Shown: positions 9,736 through 17,736, counted from the first letter of the stretch. The stretch: 64,000 nt of DNA from Paracoccus maritimus (GCF_025195095.1 NZ_JANAVZ010000011.1:1-64000); one strand, 5' to 3'. Notes: generated from the letters alone by a model not told the origin. Program-made: numbers and translations.

Positions 9736-10068
9736 CTACCCTGCCGCGCGATCCAGAACCTCTTCTGCCCATTGATTCAGGCTCTTACCTGACAGCTCGG
9801 CCGCCAGTGCCGCTTTACGGTGCACTTCGGGATCAACACGGAACATCACCTGCCCCGAGAAAGTCTTTTGCGGTTCCTTGCCGATCTTTACACAGGTTTC
9901 GATGTAATCTTCTACCGCCTCATGAAAGGCATCGCGCAATCCTTCAACCGTGTCTGCATGAAAGCCGACACCATCACGGATACCGGCGAGGCGTCCGGTG
10001 AAGATCCCATCGTCATCATCATACTCGATGCGGGCCGAGTAGCCTTTGTAGGTCATGGAATTGGTCAT
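9736..10068 (-). CDS. hicB: HicB-type antitoxin
   Basis: This 110-residue protein has an N-terminal HicB partial-RNase-H fold (YKGYSARIEYDDDDGIFTGR, then ADTVEGLRDAFHEAVEDYI). A C-terminal ribbon-helix-helix-like segment follows (GQVMFRVDPEVHRKAALAAE, NQWAEEVLD). It is expected to neutralise HicA and repress the operon. Its ATG overlaps the hicA stop (ATGA). This is the addiction module of the first replicon. Confidence 0.9.
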   Translation of the reverse strand: MTNSMTYKGYSARIEYDDDDGIFTGRLAGIRDGVGFHADTVEGLRDAFHEAVEDYIETCVKIGKEPQKTFSGQVMFRVDPEVHRKAALAAELSGKSLNQWAEEVLDRAAG

Positions 10069-10319
10069 GGCGTCACTCCGATCCGTTCCAGAAACGCACG
10101 GGCGGCGCGTACCTGGTAGCGTTTGGCTTCCTTGGCAGGGTGCGGGCGGTGAAACGTCTCGACCTCCCCATCCTTCTCAAACCGCACACGCGAGCCGCGC
10201 CCTTCGATTACCTGTGCGCCAGCGGCGACAAGCAAGCGCTCGATTGCCGACCATTCGACGGTGCCGGACACCGGGTCTGTGAAGACGATTGCCAAGGTCT
10301 TGCGGTGTTTGCTGTTCAT
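10065..10319 (-). CDS. hicA: HicA-type mRNA interferase toxin
   Basis: I start this 84-residue protein at the ATG at 10319 (MNSKHRKTLAIVF) rather than the upstream TTG at 10334. HicA proteins are small double-stranded-RNA-binding-fold RNases with a catalytic His, here in VETFHRPHPAKEAKRYQV. It precedes and overlaps hicB on the same strand, the usual toxin-first order of hicAB. At 84 residues it is slightly longer than classical HicA (about 60), with an N-terminal extension of the kind seen in many alphaproteobacterial versions. Confidence 0.85.
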   Translation of the reverse strand: MNSKHRKTLAIVFTDPVSGTVEWSAIERLLVAAGAQVIEGRGSRVRFEKDGEVETFHRPHPAKEAKRYQVRAARAFLERIGVTP

Positions 10320-10393
10320 CAAGCTATATTGCAATTGCTAGCAAAAAATGCAAGCATATCCATGCTTATGATAGAGGGATTTTTCGCAAGCGA

Positions 10394-10620
10394 CTATCGG
10401 GAATTGTAAACATCCCACATCTGTTCAATCAGTTGGCCCTGGCTGATGCCGAGTTTCTCGGCCTCAGCCGAGATTGCCTCACCCGCCGTGTACAACATGT
10501 CCGGTGCGTTCTTCTCTTCGACCGGTCCAAGTGGCCCAAGGGCTTCTCTCGTTCTTAACTCTGCGTGTGTTTTTGTTCGAGCGAAGCCTTTTGCATCACC
10601 GCCCTCCCCTCTGTTTTTAA
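10394..10620 (-). CDS. Possible small ORF or gene remnant between hicA and parB
   Basis: A minus-strand frame open from about 10620 to the TAG at 10394 has protein-like content (GPLGPVEEKNAPDML, AISAEAEKLGISQGQLIEQM). The only ATG is at 10498, giving 34 codons, and no start with a clear ribosome-binding site is seen further up. It is either a small gene with an unusual start, or the surviving 3' end of a gene that followed the par operon. It has no recognised family. Confidence 0.3.
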
Positions 10621-10650
10621 ATCATAAATATGGTTTGGCACCATGCTTTA

Positions 10651-10668
10651 CACAAACCCACTTTTGTG
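10651..10668. repeat. Par-site repeat downstream of the parAB-1 operon
   Basis: The 18-base sequence CACAAACCCACTTTTGTG lies just after the small parB gene. Its near-copy at 11629-11646 (16 of 18 bases equal) lies just before parA. Because the pair brackets the operon and is partly palindromic (CACA...TGTG), it is a candidate centromere or operator for this partition system. This is inference from position. Confidence 0.45.
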
Positions 10669-10675
10669 TATTTGT

Positions 10676-10975
10676 TCATTTGCGGGTTATTCCTGCCTCA
10701 TCTTCGAGTTCTTTGGTCCGCACCTCGATGTATGCTTGCAGCTCACCGACCATCTTTCGGTCGGTCGCACTACAAGCGGTCTTAAACCGCGTGTGCAGGC
10801 TGGCCGGAAGATCGAGGCTCAGGCGCTTTGTTGGTTCGTTCGTCGCCATAGCTTTCGCCACCGGCGTCGATGTCCGTGTCGTGTCATGTCCTGCACCGCC
10901 CTGCTCGAACGCGAGGATTTGGTCATCCGTGGGCTGCTTTGGCTTCGGAGCCCCTGAAAACGTCTTCTTTGACAT
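10676..10975 (-). CDS. Small ParB-like centromere-binding protein of replicon 1
   Basis: This 99-residue protein starts at the ATG at 10975 (MSKKTFSGAPKPKQ) inside the 3' end of parA, overlapping it by 53 bases. A disordered basic N-terminus precedes a short segment (TKRLSLDLPASLHTRFKTAC) typical of ribbon-helix-helix DNA-binding proteins. Small proteins in this position after type Ib ParA genes act as the ParB/ParG centromere-binding partner. No ParB nuclease-like domain is present. Confidence 0.65.
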   Translation of the reverse strand: MSKKTFSGAPKPKQPTDDQILAFEQGGAGHDTTRTSTPVAKAMATNEPTKRLSLDLPASLHTRFKTACSATDRKMVGELQAYIEVRTKELEDEAGITRK

Positions 10976-11591
10976 ACTGCTCAATCTCTTTCGTAAGGCG
11001 CTCAATCTCACGGGCTGCGTTGCTATCACCTGCCCACTCGAAAATTGTTTGCCCCATGGTCATGCCTTCCGCGAAGGCGACTCGCTGCTCGATTTCGCTT
11101 TCCAAAATCGGCAAGCCCGCTTCTGCGGCCATGTTGCGGATATCCCGGCCAATCACGGTTTTCCCTATTTTGCGGGAAACCACAAAACCACATTTTAGGG
11201 ATGGCTTGAATTCTTGTGCTTCCTTCACTTGGCGCACCGTCAGGTCGGAGGCCCAGGTCGAAAGCCCCGAGGGTTCAATCGGGAGCGCCACGAAGTCAGA
11301 GGCAACGATACAGGACCGGGCAATCTCTTCGGCGTGGGGTGGCCCGTCGATGATTGTGTGGTCGTAATCCTGCGCCAGTTTGAGCGCGTCCCGTGCCATG
11401 TTCGCTCGCGCCATGCTTACGACTTGGAACGGCGCGTCTTCTCGCAAGCTCGCCCAAGTCGTGGCCGAACCCTGCTTGTCTGCATCAATCAGCAACACCC
11501 TATGTCCTTGACGTGCCAGACAGCCTGCCACGTTCACCGATAGGGTGGTTTTGCCGACACCGCCTTTTTGGTTCAGGAAAGATATTATCAT
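10923..11591 (-). CDS. parA: ParA-family plasmid partition ATPase, replicon 1
   Basis: This 222-residue type Ib ParA starts at the ATG at 11591 (MIISFLNQKGGVGKTTLSVN). The deviant Walker A KGGVGKTT is at the N-terminus, LLIDADKQGSATTW forms the A' region and YDHTIIDGPP is Walker B. The lack of an N-terminal helix-turn-helix domain is typical of the small ParA class. It lies between repA and a small ParB-like gene on the same strand and should drive segregation of the first replicon. Confidence 0.93.
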   Translation of the reverse strand: MIISFLNQKGGVGKTTLSVNVAGCLARQGHRVLLIDADKQGSATTWASLREDAPFQVVSMARANMARDALKLAQDYDHTIIDGPPHAEEIARSCIVASDFVALPIEPSGLSTWASDLTVRQVKEAQEFKPSLKCGFVVSRKIGKTVIGRDIRNMAAEAGLPILESEIEQRVAFAEGMTMGQTIFEWAGDSNAAREIERLTKEIEQYVKEDVFRGSEAKAAHG

Positions 11592-11628
11592 GAAACAACC
11601 TAACCACATTGGCGGGAACACGTAAAGG

Positions 11629-11646
11629 CACAAACCCACATATGTG
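11629..11646. repeat. Par-site repeat upstream of parA-1
   Basis: CACAAACCCACATATGTG lies between the repA-1 stop and the parA-1 start. It matches the downstream copy at 10651-10668 at 16 of 18 positions. The location fits an autoregulatory operator or parS for the partition operon. Confidence 0.45.
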
Positions 11647-11650
11647 CTTT

Positions 11651-12679
11651 TTAATACCTGTATGCGCCGCGTTTCTTGCAGAACGCCAAGAAGTGCTTAT
11701 CTGCGTCCTTCACGTCGATAGCCTTGTCGTGGACCCAAGACCGCCATTCGCTTTCGAGCGCATAGACATCCCAGCCAGGCGCAAGACGCCGCGCTTCGTC
11801 GTGGGTTTCAAGATTCTTGAAGCGCAAAGCTTGGAAGGGCAGGGCGACCACCGCCTCAGCCGCCTTGGGCCGAAAAACAACGTTATCGCCCTCGATGCTC
11901 ATAAGGTAATCGGGCATGTGGTCGTGCACCGCATCATCCTCGATAATTTTGCCGAGCAGGCGGCGGAATTCCTTGGTGGTCGAACCCGACCCACACTTGT
12001 CTCGCAAGAGCTCAATGCCGCATTTCCATTTTGGCTGAGACCCGCAATGCTTTCGCGCCAGCTCGTAAAGCCTCCGTTCGAGGGGCTTGCGAAGGAAGAA
12101 GTATTCTTTGTTCAGCGTCAGAACATGGTTGTTCTCTATGGCGTCGAAAACCCAGTCAGACAGGGTAATCTCGACATCTTGCATCCGCCCGTCGCGGGTT
12201 TCCCTTACAATTTCCGCAGACTCGATGAGGCCGAAGACCCTGAAATATTCCTTGCCCCCCTGGCGGATGTTCGTTTCGATCTGCGTCCCTTGCAGCCGCC
12301 GAAGTGCGTCCTTGAGCAGCTTGTAGCCTTGACCTGACGCCTGCCTATTTGTCGCCACGAGTAGCTCATGCGCCTTGAACCGCAGCGTCCGGCTTACCGT
12401 TCGACCTTCATTGAGTGCTGCCATGCACTGGCTGATGCAGTAAATCAGCACATCGCGGTCATGCACGGTGGCCAGCCCGTTCCGGGACGGCGACACTTCG
12501 ATGAAGTTCTCGCCATTCTGATACCGCCGAGGCTTCATATCCGGCTTCGTTGAAAGGGTGAAGACCGGGTGTTCCATCGAGGCCATATCGCCCTTCGGTA
12601 CGGCATCCACGATATCGCACACGAACAGGTCTTTTTGCGGATGGCGGTTCGGCAGTAGCGGGGAGCGTGAATTCGTCAT
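11651..12679 (-). CDS. repA: Replication initiator protein RepA, replicon 1
   Basis: This 342-residue protein belongs to the RepA initiator family common on Rhodobacterales plasmids (conserved LLPNRHPQKDLFVCDI, MEHPVFTLSTKP, RDVLIYCISQ, FFLRKPLERRLYELARKHCG). It shares these motifs with the second RepA at 40168-41238 but is clearly divergent, as expected for a different compatibility group. I start at the ATG at 12679. An upstream GTG exists at 12688, but the ATG fits the conserved N-terminus. The start codon lies inside the first iteron, which suggests RepA binding blocks its own translation or transcription. Confidence 0.93.
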   Translation of the reverse strand: MTNSRSPLLPNRHPQKDLFVCDIVDAVPKGDMASMEHPVFTLSTKPDMKPRRYQNGENFIEVSPSRNGLATVHDRDVLIYCISQCMAALNEGRTVSRTLRFKAHELLVATNRQASGQGYKLLKDALRRLQGTQIETNIRQGGKEYFRVFGLIESAEIVRETRDGRMQDVEITLSDWVFDAIENNHVLTLNKEYFFLRKPLERRLYELARKHCGSQPKWKCGIELLRDKCGSGSTTKEFRRLLGKIIEDDAVHDHMPDYLMSIEGDNVVFRPKAAEAVVALPFQALRFKNLETHDEARRLAPGWDVYALESEWRSWVHDKAIDVKDADKHFLAFCKKRGAYRY

Positions 12680-12825
12680 TTCACACACCGCAAAACAAGT
12701 TCAAGGTTCGTCATTTCACACACCATAGGGTACTATCGTCATTTCACACACTCCTCGTCAAGACTCGTCATTTCACACACTTAGATTCGTCATTCTACAC
12801 ACCGAGATTCGTCATTTCACACACC
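12673..12825. repeat. Iterons of origin 1 (six copies)
   Basis: The 16-base unit TCGTCATTTCACACAC occurs at 12673, 12708, 12736, 12765, 12787 (imperfect: CATTCTACAC) and 12809, all in the same direction. Spacings are 35, 28, 29, 22 and 22 bases. They lie directly upstream of repA and are followed at 12831-12905 by an AT-rich stretch that would serve as the unwinding element. This is the RepA-binding origin of replication of replicon 1. Confidence 0.9.
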
Positions 12826-13074
12826 GAGCATTCTTATTTTTTTATATTTAACAGTCACTTAATCGGAACAATCCAAAGTGTAACTCTATATAACTCTAGT
12901 TTAACTCCCTGAGGCTGAAACCTCGCTGCACACAAAACCACATTACCACAATTGAATACATCCCATCAGCACATCACCGTTTACCACTGATAGAACAGTC
13001 CGATAGCGACAGTACCAGCGGACCGCCAACAAGATAACCTCGAGAAAAAACCGGCAGCGCTTCTTGCCCCGTTA

Positions 13075-13566
13075 TCATGCTGAGAAGAGCAGGGTCAGAC
13101 CGAGCGTCAGCACGATGACCAGACCGGCAGCACTGGCCCAGATGACGGGCACCTTTCGCCGCCACGCGCTGGCGTCCGTGAGCTCCTGGCGCAGCTTGTC
13201 GAGACCAGCGTTTTCCGCCTGTTCCAACTGCTTGAGCCTGTCCGTGGTTTCCCGATGCTGTCGGTTGATCCCCTCGATGGCGTTTTCGAGCTTCTGGAAC
13301 AGCGGATCGAGATTGGCGTCCAGCGCCTCGACCATCTGCCCGGCATAGGTTTTCGCGTCGGTCTGCTTCGCGGCGCGGCGGGCCGCATCGCGTGTGTCGG
13401 CCAGTGCCTCCATCATCATCACGATGAGCCGTTCCTGTTCATCGATCTTCTCGCCCTGCGTGTCGATGCGCGCCGACATGCTGGCCACGACCTGGCCCAG
13501 GAGATCGAGGGTTTCGCGCAGGGCCGCGTCGGAAAGGGCGCGGGTGCCGGGATATTGATCGGGCAT
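13075..13566 (-). CDS. Coiled-coil protein with C-terminal membrane anchor, mobilisation block 1
   Basis: This 163-residue protein is mostly alpha-helical with heptad-like Leu spacing across residues 15-130. A single C-terminal membrane segment (VIWASAAGLVIVLTLGLTLL) places most of it on one side of the membrane as a tail-anchored protein. It is homologous to the protein at 41496-41987. It sits downstream of the coupling-protein gene on the same strand, so a role in mobilisation is likely, but I know no assigned function. Confidence 0.75.
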   Translation of the reverse strand: MPDQYPGTRALSDAALRETLDLLGQVVASMSARIDTQGEKIDEQERLIVMMMEALADTRDAARRAAKQTDAKTYAGQMVEALDANLDPLFQKLENAIEGINRQHRETTDRLKQLEQAENAGLDKLRQELTDASAWRRKVPVIWASAAGLVIVLTLGLTLLFSA

Positions 13567-13583
13567 GGGTACAGGGCCTCCTG

Positions 13584-14423
13584 TCAGGCGGGTTGCGGCG
13601 TAAAGAGATCCCTGAACCTGGGATCGGCGTAATAGCGCAGCTTTTCGGCCAGCATGACAGGCTGGCCCTGCACGCGCAGCAGCTGGAGATGGGCCGGCAT
13701 CTGCATGATCTCGTCGGGCGTCAGCAGGTCGCGGGCGAGCGGGGCGGTTGTGCGCCGGTCTGGCGACTTTCCGCGCTCCTGAGCTTCCTCGGGGGCCTCC
13801 AGCGCCTCTGTGGCGCTCCCAGGGCCGTTCAGGGCGTCTGCGGGGCGTTCCGCGGCCCGGGCGATGTCCTGGAGGGCCTGGGACACCATCAGGTGCAGCC
13901 AGCGGCTATAGGCATCGAGCCGGTTCGGCGGCAGGACGAGGAAGATCGAGGTCACGCCCCGGCGCAGATCGGCAAAATCCACCTCCGTCCGGGACAGTGC
14001 CGCGATGATGCGCGGGCTGTCGAGGAAACGGGTATGGCGCTGCGCGTTCGACATGACAGAGGCAGCCTCGCGCTCGGCCTTGCCGGCGCGTTCCGCCTTC
14101 GAGCTGAAGCGGGCCGAGCCGTGGCTGTTGCCGCGCCGGGCGAAGAGGTGATCGAAGCCGTGGAGATAGGCCCAGAAACGTACCGCCAGCGCCCAGAAGG
14201 CCAGCTGCACGACGAGGAATCCCAGCCGACCCACCGCGGAGGTCGGATCGGTCACCACCGCTTCCCCGAGGATCAGGGCCCGGACCAGCATGAAGGTGAC
14301 GATCGCCGCGCCCGAGGCCAGCAGCAGCAGGACCGCCAGCTGGAAGAGCAGCCAGGGCACCGCGATCGCCATCGCGGCCGACCCGGCGAGGAACCGGAAC
14401 AGCCGGCCAATGACCCGGCTCAT
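13584..14423 (-). pseudogene. Type IV coupling protein (TraG/VirD4) with both Walker motifs deleted
   Basis: Compared with the 591-residue protein at 42005-43780, this 279-residue frame keeps the N-terminal membrane segments (residues 1-112), a middle piece and the C-terminus. Two in-frame deletions remove the equivalents of full-length residues about 113-311 and 430-536. These contain Walker A (APTRAGKGVG) and Walker B (LFLLDEFAAL). The frame stays open throughout. It cannot work as an ATPase. It is either decaying or retained as an inactive membrane protein. The ATG overlaps the traD-like stop. Confidence 0.85.
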
Positions 14424-14758
14424 CCGGTCGTACCCGCGTCAGCATCCCCGACAGCCGGGGCAGGGGAGGCAGAGCCCTCCGCGTTCTCCTCACCCGATCC
14501 TGCCGCATCGCGTTCCGCGCTCCAGCCTTCGAAGGCTTTCCGGTCCTGGTCGCGGGGCAGGTTGCGGATCAGCCGGTCGAGCATCCGGGCGGCGGCATCG
14601 TCGCGCCCCGCGAGATCGATCAGCGCCCCGCCGAGGATGACCTTGCGGCGGGTATCGAGCTTGCGCTGTTTTGCGGATTCCCGGTTCTTCAGCGCCTGCA
14701 ACCTTGCCTTGGCCTGGGCATAACGCTTCTCGGCGCGTTCGAGCTCGGTTTCCGCCAT
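14420..14758 (-). CDS. TraD-like mobilisation accessory protein, copy 1
   Basis: This 112-residue protein starts at the ATG at 14758 (MAETELERAEKRYAQAK). The longer open frame upstream runs into the oriT region and is unlikely to be coding. A charged N-terminal helix is followed by RKLDTRRKVILGGALIDLA, the signature of the TraD/TraC relaxosome accessory family of MOBQ plasmids. It overlaps the coupling-protein start (ATGA) and is divergent from mobA across oriT, the usual arrangement for this class. An identical copy lies at 43777-44115. Confidence 0.8.
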   Translation of the reverse strand: MAETELERAEKRYAQAKARLQALKNRESAKQRKLDTRRKVILGGALIDLAGRDDAAARMLDRLIRNLPRDQDRKAFEGWSAERDAAGSGEENAEGSASPAPAVGDADAGTTG

Positions 14759-15403
14759 GGGAATGATCTCCGTGATAAAATGAGCCAAGTTGAAACGGTG
14801 CTTGCCAGCACAACCGGTAGCGCGTACCCGTAGGCCTCTAAAGGACAAGGGCGCACTTATGCAAACTCTCAACCTGAGGTTTCGAGATTTGCGTGCGATC
14901 TCCCCGGGGCAAAGCCCCGGCCGATGGCGAACCCCGTCGATGCGACGCGCATCGAGATGGAACGGCGCGCCGCCCCTTCCAAACCATCCCGGGCCAACAT
15001 GGGCTGTTGGATTGCCCGCCGGCGCGCAGGGCCTCTTCCGCCTCGACTGGCCCTTTGCGGGCGGTCTGGCGTCAGAGTCGGCGCGCCGGATGCCACGGAT
15101 CTCGTGGGGCCATGGTGGCCCCGATCCGCGCCAGGCACGCAAGCTGCGCGCCGCCTGTGCCATGCGCCGGCCTGCCGCCAGTTATGGGGCAGGGCAGGCG
15201 GTGGCGCGGTACAGGAGAGCCTGGCACTCGACGGTCCTGCTGACCGTCTCGGCCGGGCTATCTTTTCCGCTCCCTGCCCAGCCTTCCGGGGGGCGGCAGG
15301 GAACGGAAAAGATCGGCGTCCCCGATCATCCTCTGCCGCGCATTTTGGCGGGCAGATGGACGGCAGGGGAACGCCGACGGTCGTCACCGGAGGAGGGCGC
15401 GGC
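14759..15403. other. Origin of transfer region, copy 1
   Basis: This 645-base region separates the divergent traD-like and mobA genes. On the minus strand 14847-14862 reads GCATAAGTGCGCCCTT, which matches the nic core of RSF1010-type (MOBQ) oriT sites (TAAGTGCGCCCT). A GC hairpin (CCGGGGC-AAA-GCCCCGG, 14904-14920) lies close by. A long inverted repeat at 15260-15278 / 15295-15313 lies about 90 bases before mobA. I see no supported gene; ORFs here are high-GC artefacts. Confidence 0.75.
15260..15313. repeat. Long hairpin upstream of mobA, copy 1
   Basis: Arms at 15260-15278 (starting ATCTTTTCCGCTCCCTGCC) and 15295-15313 pair over about 18 bases with one mismatch, around a 16-base loop. The same structure is in copy 2 at 44617-44670. 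It may be a terminator, a relaxosome binding site or an RNA structure in the mobA leader. Confidence 0.6.
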
Positions 15404-16555
15404 ATGGCCAGCTACCATCTCTCGGTAAAGACCGTGAAGCGGTCGGCCGGCCGCTCGGCGACAGCGGCCGCGGCCTATCGCTCCGGCTCTGTCATTGTCT
15501 GCCACCGGGAGGGGCGCGTGCATGACTATTCCGCCAAGGGCGGCGTGGCGGAGACCTTCATCGTCGTGCCGGAGGATTCGCCGGTCTGGGCGCAGGACCG
15601 GGCCGCGCTGTGGAATGCCGCCGAGGCGCGCGAGACCCGCCGCAATTCCGTCACCGCCCGCGAATGGGAGCTGGCCCTGCCGGTCGAGATATCCGATGCC
15701 GACCGCTCGGCGATCGCCCGCGACTTCGCGCAGGCCCTGGTCGATCGCTACGGCGTGGCGGCCGATGTGGCGATCCATGCGCCGCATCGCGAGGGCGACC
15801 AGCGCAACCACCATGCCCATGTGCTGACCACCACGCGGGCGCTTGGCGCCGGGGGGCTGGGCGCCAAGACCCGCATTCTCGATGCCGCGCAGACTGGCGG
15901 CGCGGAGATCGAGGAAATGCGGGCGCTCTGGGGCCAACTGCAGAACCGGGCGTTGGAGCGCGCCGGCGTGGGAGAGCGGGTCGATCATCGCTCGCTGGAG
16001 GCGCAGCGCGCCGTGGCGCTGGAGCAGGGCGATGCGCTGGCGGCCGAGACACTGGACCGGGCGCCAGAAGTGAAGCTGGGGCCGGCGGCCAACGCGATGG
16101 AGCGCCGCGAGATGCGCGCGGCCGCGGCCGAGGGCCGGGATTACGTGCCGGTGACGGAACGGGGGGCGAAGGTGCACGCCGCCCGCCAGGCGCGGGCGCT
16201 CTTCGCCGAAATGCGGGAGCGGTTGGAGATCGCGCGCGACGCCTACGGGATCGCCCGTGAGCAGGGCGAGGGGCGGGTCAGTGCCGGGCTGGCCGCGCTC
16301 AGGGCCGCCGTGGGGAAGGACGGGGTCGGTGAGGAGCTGGGGGAGGGTAGCGATGCCGGCGACTTGCGCGACAGGCTGGCGGAGATCATCGGGAAAGGTG
16401 CACGGGATGGGCGCGCGCAATCACAGAAGGGGGTCAATGAGCGGCTGGCCGATCTGCTCGGAAAAGAGCGGGAGGTGCCGGATGTTGGCGAGGAACGCGA
16501 CAGGGGACGAAACAGGGAACGGGATATCGGACTCGATGATGGGTTTGAGCTATAG
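15404..16555 (+). CDS. mobA: MobA/MobL-family MOBQ relaxase, copy 1
   Basis: I start this 383-residue protein at the ATG at 15404 after an AGGAGGG ribosome-binding site; the frame is open further up but that is oriT. Motif I holds the likely nicking Tyr in ATAAAAYRSG and motif III is the metal-binding HREGDQRNHHAHVL. These match the MobA/MobL family, which nicks oriT and pilots the strand. No primase domain is present. Copy 2 (44761-45921) is identical until the last 45 or so residues, where the C-termini diverge. Confidence 0.92.
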   Translation: MASYHLSVKTVKRSAGRSATAAAAYRSGSVIVCHREGRVHDYSAKGGVAETFIVVPEDSPVWAQDRAALWNAAEARETRRNSVTAREWELALPVEISDADRSAIARDFAQALVDRYGVAADVAIHAPHREGDQRNHHAHVLTTTRALGAGGLGAKTRILDAAQTGGAEIEEMRALWGQLQNRALERAGVGERVDHRSLEAQRAVALEQGDALAAETLDRAPEVKLGPAANAMERREMRAAAAEGRDYVPVTERGAKVHAARQARALFAEMRERLEIARDAYGIAREQGEGRVSAGLAALRAAVGKDGVGEELGEGSDAGDLRDRLAEIIGKGARDGRAQSQKGVNERLADLLGKEREVPDVGEERDRGRNRERDIGLDDGFEL

Positions 16556-16719
16556 CGCCATACGTTCAATATCGCACCAAACCTGTTGACGCAGCTGACG
16601 CAGACTGGACCTGTCGCATCTATAAGAGGGGATGCGATGGTAGAGCTGCGAGAGCACATGCAGGAGCGCTATGCGGGCTGGCGGGGGCCCGACGGACAGG
16701 CCATGCCACGTCAGGCGGC

Positions 16720-17736
16720 TCAACGCGCCCTCGATACAGGATCCCCTAGCGCGCTTTGGATGGAGGCGAGAAGCCCGCGCCAACGCCAAGCCGCGCAGAA
16801 GCCCGGGGACGTCGCCACTACGATGCCAGACAGGAGTCCGCGGACACGGCCGATAGCACTCAGCACAGTGCTCTGCCAAGCGGCGCTACTGAGCCGGTAG
16901 GGCGGGCACGCCGTAGATCCGCCGTTAAAATCGTTGGCGAAGACGTCTAGGTCAATATGAAGGATGACAATCCCCTCGGATTGCGTGCTGAAGACAGCGT
17001 CGACGTCCTGAGTGGCGAGGTATCGATGCAGCCCCGCATCTGCGCCTTGGCGCTCTACACCCGCGAAGGTGTGGTCTGGGAGGAAGCTATAGCCCAATGG
17101 GACTGGGAGGATCGCAGACTGACCAAGCGGTATATGCCCGTTCCCAGGCGGCACAAGATGATGCACTTCGACGGGTCCTGCCCCGGGGCGAGCCATAAGG
17201 CCCAGAAGCACCGCGGTTAGCCAATTCCCGATGTTCACAGCCCCGCTGCCTATCGCGCCGATCCAGTCCTTCGGATCGGCCGCGTCGAATAAGCAGCGGC
17301 GCATCGGATCCACGAGAGCCCCCGAGGGTGTCCATGCGAGTAGCGTGGGCCCAAGATCTAGGTGGTCGTCGAGATGCAACAGAGTTACAGGTGTGCCCGG
17401 GGGGGTGCCCCGCAGCATCCACGCCAGCGCATGTCCTGACCAACTGTCTTCCAAGCAGATGAGTAAAGGAGAGGACACGTCCCCGCCCGAACTCTGGGCG
17501 GGCCCGTCAATGAGACCCAGAGAGGCCGCGACGTTGGCCGCGCGCGGGTCGGCGGCATGATGGGAAACGTCCTGACCGTCGATCCAGAGAGAGCGCCCGT
17601 CGCTCGACAAACGATGAGCCGAGTTTGTCACCGCCGGAAGTAGCGCCCGGTGCGTGCCAGGAAACCCGCAAGTGTCCCGCGGAAGTGGCTGGCAGCGCAG
17701 CGGCGCGCTCGTAACATGCGAAATAGGAGAGGGCAT
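16720..17736 (-). CDS. UPF0489-family peptide arginase candidate
   Basis: This 338-residue protein carries the UPF0489 signatures: LEDSWSGHALAWML (95-108), the metal-binding HLDDHLDLGP (121-130) and a second metal motif HIDLDVF (260-266). UPF0489 members such as OspR convert Arg to ornithine in ribosomal peptides. The precursor at 22281-22433 ends in Arg-Arg, a plausible substrate. The start ATG has an AGGA ribosome-binding site seven bases upstream. The gene is divergent from the oxygenase-like gene at 17821. The family call is strong; the substrate is inference. Confidence 0.75.
   Translation of the reverse strand: MPSPISHVTSAPLRCQPLPRDTCGFPGTHRALLPAVTNSAHRLSSDGRSLWIDGQDVSHHAADPRAANVAASLGLIDGPAQSSGGDVSSPLLICLEDSWSGHALAWMLRGTPPGTPVTLLHLDDHLDLGPTLLAWTPSGALVDPMRRCLFDAADPKDWIGAIGSGAVNIGNWLTAVLLGLMARPGAGPVEVHHLVPPGNGHIPLGQSAILPVPLGYSFLPDHTFAGVERQGADAGLHRYLATQDVDAVFSTQSEGIVILHIDLDVFANDFNGGSTACPPYRLSSAAWQSTVLSAIGRVRGLLSGIVVATSPGFCAAWRWRGLLASIQSALGDPVSRAR

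Larger units (their letters stand above)
14117..16412. repeat. Long direct repeat, copy 1 (traD-oriT-mobA block)
   Basis: About 2.3 kb here appears base-for-base identical to 43474-45769 at a constant offset of 29,357. The first mismatches I see are near 14112 and 16413. It covers the 5' end of the coupling protein, the TraD-like gene, the oriT region and most of mobA. Both copies are in the same orientation, so recombination between them would excise the 29.4 kb that carries the RiPP cluster and replicon 2. The near-perfect identity points to a recent duplication or cointegration, or to ongoing gene conversion. Confidence 0.85.

Noticed and set aside
12673-12825. Possible CRISPR array at the regular repeats
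   Set aside because: Units are 16 bases with gaps of 6-19 bases directly upstream of repA, so they are iterons; there are no cas genes. The same applies to 41219-41365.
14924-15403. 160-codon N-terminal extension of the relaxase ORF
   Set aside because: The extension crosses the oriT region and hairpin. The ATG at 15404 has AGGAGGG and starts at the family N-terminus.
15326-16420. 364-codon minus-strand ORF opposite mobA, identical in the two copies (also 44683-45777)
   Set aside because: Conservation here only reflects the 2.3 kb repeat. The sense strand has relaxase motifs.
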